A DNA stretch of 9,732 bases. Origin: JAZDJJ01 sp043804035. Its GTDB lineage: Bacteria; Bacteroidota; Bacteroidia; Palsa-948. The notes under the pieces were generated by a model. The model did not search any database and had not been told where the DNA came from. It saw only the letters and a list, made by a program, of their open reading frames with translations. The stretch spans positions 1 to 9,732 of the forward strand of contig JAZDJJ010000015.1 of the NCBI GenBank assembly GCA_043804035.1, read 5' to 3'. Of this stretch, positions 6,303 to 9,732 are shown one piece after another. Position numbers and translations under genes: made by a program. How positions within the stretch are numbered: position 1 is the first letter of the stretch; each line of letters opens with the position of its first letter.

Positions 6303-6437
6303 ATGAAATACATTTTGAATTTCATTTTTGTATTTATATCTACTTACATGTTTGCAGAACCTATTGATTCAACAGAAGCGAAACAAGTCGCGTCAAATTA
6401 TTTTGTCTTTACCACAACTCTAAACTCTAAACTCTAA
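6303..6437 (+). pseudogene. 5' remnant of a C10 (streptopain-like) peptidase or Spi-domain gene
   Basis: ATG 6303 opens a 44-codon frame too short to be a complete family member. Residues 1-18 (MKYILNFIFVFISTYMFA) are a clean signal peptide. The following EPIDSTEAKQVASNYF matches the start of the Spi/C10 prodomain, typically a Pro-Val-Asp start followed by an Ala-rich AKxVAxNF helix. Similarity ends around residue 34; the frame then enters a TAAACTC heptamer repeat and stops at TAA 6435-6437. The prodomain remainder and the catalytic domain are absent. It lies 11 bp after the lipoprotein gene, as if from one operon. The family call rests on a short stretch and could be wrong. Confidence 0.6.
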
Positions 6438-6450
6438 ACTTTAAACTAAA
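6416..6450. repeat. TAAACTC heptamer tandem repeat abutting rpsB
   Basis: After a partial AACTC, the units TAAACTC (6421), TAAACTC (6428), TAAACTT (6435) and TAAACTA (6442) follow, then AA, giving about four and a half copies with a 7-bp period. The array ends 2 bases before the rpsB ATG, so it occupies the whole ribosome-binding region of that gene. A related short stretch (ACTCTAAACCTTAAA) occurs at 5520-5534 after rpsI. Confidence 0.85.
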
Positions 6451-6452
6451 TA

Positions 6453-7208
6453 ATGTTACACGTAACTTTCGAACAACTTCTTAATGCAGGTGTTCACTAT
6501 GGACATCTTACCCGTAAGTGGAACCCTGCTATGTCTCCATTCATTTTTGGAAGCAAGAATGGTATTCACATTATTGACCTGAACAAAACAATTGTCAAGT
6601 TGGATGAAACAGCCAACGCTCTTAAACAAATTGCCAAGTCAGGACGAAAAATACTTTTCGTTGCCACCAAAAAGCAAGTGAAAAATCTTGTTGCTGAAAA
6701 AGCCAAATCCATTAACATGCCTTATGTTACTGAACGTTGGCCAGGTGGTATGCTTACAAATCTTGTAACCATTCGCAAATCAATTCGTGAAATGTCAGTC
6801 ATTGACCGCATGCACACTGACGGAACAATGGAGGCGATGGCTAAGAGAGAACGTCTGCAGATATCTCGTCACCGCGATAAATTGCAAACACTTTTCGGTA
6901 GTATTGTTGATCTTACCCGTCTTCCCGCTGCACTTTTTGTAGTAGATGTTTTGAAAGAACATATTGCTATTGCAGAAGCAAGACGATTAAATATTCTAAC
7001 TTTTGCTATCGTGGATACTAACTCTGATCCTTCTGTAGTTGACTTCCCTATCCCTGCCAATGACGATGCTGCTTCATCTGTGGAGATTATCACTGATGTA
7101 ATTACCAAAGCCATTGAAGAAGGCATAAACGAAAGGAAAACGGAAAAAGAAAAAGAAGAAGTTAAAGAAAAAGGAAAAAATATTCCGACAAAAAATACAG
7201 TCATCTAA
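6453..7208 (+). CDS. rpsB: 30S ribosomal protein S2 (uS2)
   Basis: The protein has 251 residues. Typical features are LLNAGVHYGHLTRKWNPAM (9-27), a glycine-isoleucine-rich IHIIDLNKTI segment (38-47), FVATKKQ (69-75), RWPGGMLTN (95-103), LPAALFVVD (157-165) and VDFPIPANDDAASSV (196-210). The C-terminal tail from about 227 is a low-complexity Lys/Glu stretch, common in this phylum. S2 joins the small subunit late and with S1 helps recruit mRNA. There is no Shine-Dalgarno sequence: the start codon directly follows a heptamer repeat. tsf follows 35 bp downstream, the conserved S2-EF-Ts arrangement. No convincing TAnnTTTG promoter was found between the inserted genes and rpsB, so transcription may still come from the rplM promoter. 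Confidence 0.98.
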   Translation: MLHVTFEQLLNAGVHYGHLTRKWNPAMSPFIFGSKNGIHIIDLNKTIVKLDETANALKQIAKSGRKILFVATKKQVKNLVAEKAKSINMPYVTERWPGGMLTNLVTIRKSIREMSVIDRMHTDGTMEAMAKRERLQISRHRDKLQTLFGSIVDLTRLPAALFVVDVLKEHIAIAEARRLNILTFAIVDTNSDPSVVDFPIPANDDAASSVEIITDVITKAIEEGINERKTEKEKEEVKEKGKNIPTKNTVI

Positions 7209-7243
7209 ACAAATATTTAAAAAAGATTAAATAACTTTTATCT

Positions 7244-8080
7244 ATGAACACAACAGCAACAGTATCAGTATCAGAGATAAATCGCTTGCGTCATATTACC
7301 GGTGCGGGAATGATGGATTGCAAAAAAGCATTAATAGAAGCCAATGGCGATTCCGATAAAGCCATCGAAATTCTTCGTAAGAAAGGACAAAAAATTGTTG
7401 CCAATCGCAGTAGCCACGATGCTAAAGAAGGAATTGTTCTTGCTAAAATTTCTGCTGACGAAAAAAAAGGTATTCTTGTTTCTGTAAATTGTGAAACCGA
7501 TTTTGTGGCGCGCAATGAAGAATTTTCTGCTTATGTAAATACGATATCCGACCTTGCGATTACTAAATCTCCCAATACAATTGATGAACTGAAATCTTTT
7601 CCATTCGGAAATGGATTTTCTGTTGAAGATAAATTAAATGAACTGCTTATAAAAATAGGAGAGAAAATAAACATCTCCCATTACGAAACTATCAACGCAG
7701 AGCAGGTTGTTGCTTACAATCACCCCGGAAATAAGTTAGCAGCAATTGTTGGTTTTAATAAAAAAATTTCTAATGAAGTGGCACGCAACATAGCCATGCA
7801 GGTTGCTGCTATGGCGCCAATTGCAGTTGACAAAGAAGGAATTGATGCTACCGTAATTGAACGCGAAATGGAAATTGGTCGTGAACTTGCTCGCAAAGAA
7901 GGTAAGCCCGACAATGTAATCGAAAAAATTGCCACAGGTAAACTCAATAAATTTTATCAGGAAGTTACACTGCTGAATCAGGAATTTATCCGCGAAAATA
8001 AAAAGACAGTACGTCAATACATATCAGAAATTGATAAAGAATTATCAGTAACAGAATTTAAGAGAATTGTTTTGGGATAA
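7244..8080 (+). CDS. tsf: Translation elongation factor Ts
   Basis: This 278-residue protein is the guanine-nucleotide exchange factor that regenerates EF-Tu-GTP. The N-terminal UBA-like domain has INRLRHITGAGMMDCKKALI (12-31) and NGDSDKAIEILRKKG (34-48). The core motif TDFVARNEEF (85-94) supplies the residues that contact EF-Tu. Two dimerisation-type subdomains follow, the second beginning near NHPGNKLAAIVGF, with VARNIAMQVAAMAP and the C-terminal VTLLNQEFIRENKKTVRQY. Length is normal. It lies 35 bp after rpsB. The 111-bp convergent gap after its stop shows no strong hairpin terminator. Confidence 0.98.
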   Translation: MNTTATVSVSEINRLRHITGAGMMDCKKALIEANGDSDKAIEILRKKGQKIVANRSSHDAKEGIVLAKISADEKKGILVSVNCETDFVARNEEFSAYVNTISDLAITKSPNTIDELKSFPFGNGFSVEDKLNELLIKIGEKINISHYETINAEQVVAYNHPGNKLAAIVGFNKKISNEVARNIAMQVAAMAPIAVDKEGIDATVIEREMEIGRELARKEGKPDNVIEKIATGKLNKFYQEVTLLNQEFIRENKKTVRQYISEIDKELSVTEFKRIVLG

Positions 8081-8191
8081 ATAATTCATAAATCAGCGGA
8101 ATACAACAAAAAACTCTACTATCCTCTGCAAGAAAAAACAATCAAACATTAAATTTCTGCTCTGCGCTCTCTGCGAGAAAAAAACATAATC

Positions 8192-8602
8192 CTATTTAGC
8201 AGAAGGCACATCAGTTGTTTTATCTTTTTTTACATCGGTGGTTTTGGACTGTGGAGCAGCAGTTCTTTTGGTATCGGCTGATTTATCAGCTGGAGCACCA
8301 GGATCGCTCACCGCAATTTTATTATCCACCGGAGTAGCGGTTCCTATTTTTGCATTAGATGATTTAGGAGCATTAGTGGAGCCGGTAGTAGTGGTTGATT
8401 TTCCAGAGTTGGCTTTCCGCGTATTTTGCTGTTTCTGCGTTTCTGTTGCCGGAGCCATCTCATGTGCCGGTGCCGGTTTTGAAATTGTGCTGTCTTTTTT
8501 TTCTGAATGCCGTACATTAGTTTCTGTTTTTTCCTGAGCTGATGCTACAGAAAAGCAAAATGCTACTGCTGCAACGATTGATAAAGAAGTAAGTGTTTTC
8601 AT
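8192..8602 (-). CDS. Exported low-complexity Thr/Lys/Ala/Ser/Pro-rich protein
   Basis: The protein has 136 residues. MKTLTSLSIVAAVAFCFSVASAQ is a strong signal peptide with an AxA-type site (ASA) and cleavage before QEKTE. The mature part has almost no hydrophobic core and is made of T, K, A, S, P and D: repeated KTTDVKKDKTTDV near the end, TTTTGS, and APA/APAT motifs. It is probably an unstructured periplasmic or surface protein; I recognise no family. A probable promoter lies 35-65 bp upstream in a dispersed repeat. The open frame has a proper start, a clear signal peptide and good spacing, but low-complexity composition makes homology hard to judge. It converges with tsf. Confidence 0.7.
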   Translation of the reverse strand: MKTLTSLSIVAAVAFCFSVASAQEKTETNVRHSEKKDSTISKPAPAHEMAPATETQKQQNTRKANSGKSTTTTGSTNAPKSSNAKIGTATPVDNKIAVSDPGAPADKSADTKRTAAPQSKTTDVKKDKTTDVPSAK

Positions 8603-8636
8603 AGAAATTAAGGTTAAAGATTATTTTTGATGTTGG

Positions 8637-8666
8637 CAAATGTATATAAAATTTTTAATTACACAT
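8637..8666 (-). promoter_or_regulatory. Probable promoter within the short dispersed-repeat copy
   Basis: On the minus strand TACATTTG (8644-8637) is a perfect TAnnTTTG match. ATGTG with ATG at 8666-8664 sits 19 bases upstream, the same spacing as in the other copy of the repeat. The box ends 35 bases before the start codon at 8602, leaving a leader of about 28 bases. The -33 part lies inside the repeat; the -7 box straddles its edge. Confidence 0.5.
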
Positions 8667-8751
8667 AAACAAAATAAAAATCAAAAAGGATTTATGGTAT
8701 ACTGAGCTTGGTAATTGAGCTTTGCCGAAATTTGCCGAAGTATAGAAGAAA
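8646..8751 (-). repeat. Dispersed repeat, short copy
   Basis: This is the second member of the family described at 1897-2140. The blocks 8646-8667, 8674-8709 and 8732-8751 match the long copy at 22/22, 35/36 and 20/20 positions. The central tandem-repeat part is reduced to 6 bp. The hairpin end (TATACT at 8698 to AGTATA at about 8743) carries an extra 22 bases containing GAGCTTTGCCGAAAT. As in the first copy, it lies directly upstream of a minus-strand gene in the same orientation. Confidence 0.8.
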
Positions 8752-8779
8752 GTTAGTCCACTTTTGGGACATAATCTTC

Positions 8780-9649
8780 TTATTTTTTTCCATATTTATA
8801 CAAATTACATTTTTGTATAATGGCTTCAATCTGCTCAATCGTTTTAATACCACAGATATTAATTTTAATATCAGGTTTTATTCCTTTGTTTTGATAGTTC
8901 TCACCGTTGGGATATGAATATTTTAAATAACTAAACTCTGTCAGCAGTTCAAATGGTAATTGTATTGTTCCTACATTACCATTTGCCCCAACAGTATTTC
9001 TTCCAATAAAGATTGAATTAGGATTAGTTTTTAAAATCATACATCCTGTTTCGTCACTACTTTGAGATATTTCATCTATTAACGCATAAATATTCCCTGT
9101 ATAAAATTTCAAACCATCTCCACTCTCTTGATACCCTTCTTTTTGATAACTATAATTATTTAAACAATAAAAAAATCCTTCTTGATAAAAACTAAATCGT
9201 GCTTTTCTTCCAAAAAAGTTTATTATTCTCCAAGATTGCCATCTTTCTGGTCCATTTCTGAAATCTACAAAAACATATTTAATCGTATTTTTTTGTAATA
9301 TTTTTTTAACCTGACGAACTGTAGAATTATAAACCCTATTCAAATTTATATATAATATACTATCGTTTTTTAGAAAAGACAACGTATTGTTTTTCCATTT
9401 TTGATGATAATAAATGTGCCTTTCTCCATTTTTACAATCAATAACCAAACTATCGTTTGTATTCCACATTAAACTCATGATAACGTCTAACATTAATGCT
9501 CCTTTATGTGAATATGAACTCATTTTAGCAATGGAGTCAATATATTCATCTTTACTAATTCCATTAATAAATTCAATATCTAAAACATTTTCCAAAAAAA
9601 AAATCATTGGAATCCTTTTTAAAAAAAATATCATTGTTTTTATGAACAA
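8780..9649 (-). CDS. S41 (C-terminal-processing/tricorn-type) peptidase domain, probably 5'-frameshifted
   Basis: The open frame covers 289 residues from a TTG at 9649; TAA stop at 8782-8780. The C-terminal half shows the S41 core: YVFVDFRNG, NIYALIDEISQSSDETGCMI with probable catalytic Ser197 and Glu200 (aligning with the QSxAE-type motif of Bacteroidota S41 enzymes), TNPNSIFIGRNTVGANGNVG and a closing YPNGENYQNKGIKPDI. LDIEFINGISKDEYIDSI near residues 23-40 resembles the PDZ-like segment that precedes it. Members cleave proteins in the periplasm. The first 20 residues are low-complexity Phe/Ile encoded by poly-T tracts and look unlike a real start, and the protein is shorter than usual. Sequence upstream in another frame continues the protein, so the real gene likely extends past 9732. 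Confidence 0.75.
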   Translation of the reverse strand: MFIKTMIFFLKRIPMIFFLENVLDIEFINGISKDEYIDSIAKMSSYSHKGALMLDVIMSLMWNTNDSLVIDCKNGERHIYYHQKWKNNTLSFLKNDSILYINLNRVYNSTVRQVKKILQKNTIKYVFVDFRNGPERWQSWRIINFFGRKARFSFYQEGFFYCLNNYSYQKEGYQESGDGLKFYTGNIYALIDEISQSSDETGCMILKTNPNSIFIGRNTVGANGNVGTIQLPFELLTEFSYLKYSYPNGENYQNKGIKPDIKINICGIKTIEQIEAIIQKCNLYKYGKK

Positions 9650-9731
9650 TCTTGTCGTAATAGTTAAAGAAAAAAGGTTTAGGTTTAAAACTGTCTATGA
9701 AAGTAAGTCCAAGCATATAAGAAGCATGACT
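9573..9731 (-). pseudogene. Upstream out-of-frame part of the S41 peptidase gene (runs off right edge)
   Basis: On the minus strand, the frame open from the window edge at 9731 gives SHASYMLGLTFIDSFKPKPF followed by FFNYYDKIVHKNNDIFFKKD before it stops at TGA 9575-9573. It ends just past two T runs, of 8 (9628-9621) and 10 (9603-9594) bases. Removing one T from either run joins it to the downstream S41 frame, giving for example SNDF-FLENVLDIEFINGIS. The frame has no stop back to the edge, and its content suits the region before the PDZ-like segment in these enzymes. Whether this is a true mutation or a homopolymer error cannot be decided here. Confidence 0.5.
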
Positions 9732-9732
9732 A

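Noticed and set aside
6398..6405. TTATTTTG as a -7 box for rpsB
   Set aside because: It has one mismatch to TAnnTTTG in a conserved position and no TTG at the right distance; not better than chance in AT-rich DNA.
8158..8180. CTCTGCGCTCTCTGCGAG followed by an A run between tsf and the exported-protein gene, as a terminator or repeat
   Set aside because: It is a short direct repetition of CTCTGCG rather than a hairpin. It resembles the ends of known intergenic repeats, but no second copy is present in the window to prove it.
8238..8537. Plus-strand 99-codon ORF opposite the low-complexity exported protein
   Set aside because: It is a Val/Leu/Ala-rich mirror of Thr/Lys/Pro-coding DNA, while the minus frame has a clear signal peptide and an upstream promoter match.
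8708..8917. Plus-strand 69-codon ORF with hydrophobic content
   Set aside because: It starts in the dispersed repeat and runs antisense to the S41 peptidase 3' end; the S41 motifs make the minus-strand frame the real one.
9694..9711. GTAAGTCC near the right edge as another MITE end
   Set aside because: Only eight bases match the 13-bp end and the flanking bases differ; it lies in the probable coding frame of the S41 gene.

Overview
The window looks like an AT-rich chromosome segment of a Bacteroidota bacterium. The evidence is a SusC-like TonB-dependent receptor with a carboxypeptidase-regulatory N-terminal domain, a DUF3108 protein and a bacterial deoxyhypusine-synthase-like protein of the type common in that phylum. 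The ribosomal proteins align with Bacteroidota versions, starts lack clear Shine-Dalgarno sequences, and several -7 elements match the phylum consensus TAnnTTTG. Genus cannot be fixed from the sequence.

Layout. Positions 1-1837 (minus) hold a receptor gene running off the left edge and, 36 bp upstream of it, a deoxyhypusine-synthase-like gene; they look like one operon. Positions 1838-2622 are repeat-rich: a solitary terminal repeat, a dispersed repeat with an internal 46-bp tandem array, a small MITE-like element carrying a palindromic repeat, then the leader of the next gene. Positions 2623-4466 (plus) encode a DUF3108 exported protein and a YihY/BrkB-type membrane protein. Positions 4574-8080 (plus) are the translation cluster rplM-rpsI-rpsB-tsf, split between rpsI and rpsB by about 960 bp. 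That insert contains a MITE with perfect 13-bp inverted ends and an apparent 5-bp target duplication, a lipoprotein gene, the first 34 or so codons of a probable C10-type (streptopain-like) peptidase, and a heptamer tandem repeat that runs up to the rpsB start codon. Positions 8192-9732 (minus) hold a low-complexity exported protein, a second copy of the dispersed repeat, and an S41-type peptidase gene that appears frameshifted at a homopolymer and probably continues off the right edge.

How the parts relate. The ribosomal genes are ordinary core genes. The main interest is how repeats touch gene starts. One dispersed repeat family (1897-2140 and 8646-8751) lies directly upstream of two unrelated minus-strand genes. 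Both copies carry the same -33-like/-7 spacing pointing into the gene, so the repeat may act as a portable promoter. A second family (ends TAGGACTTACGCA) sits at the 5' end of the deoxyhypusine-synthase-like gene and of the lipoprotein gene. I found no CRISPR array, phage, integrase, transposase, rRNA or tRNA, and no clear novel defence system.
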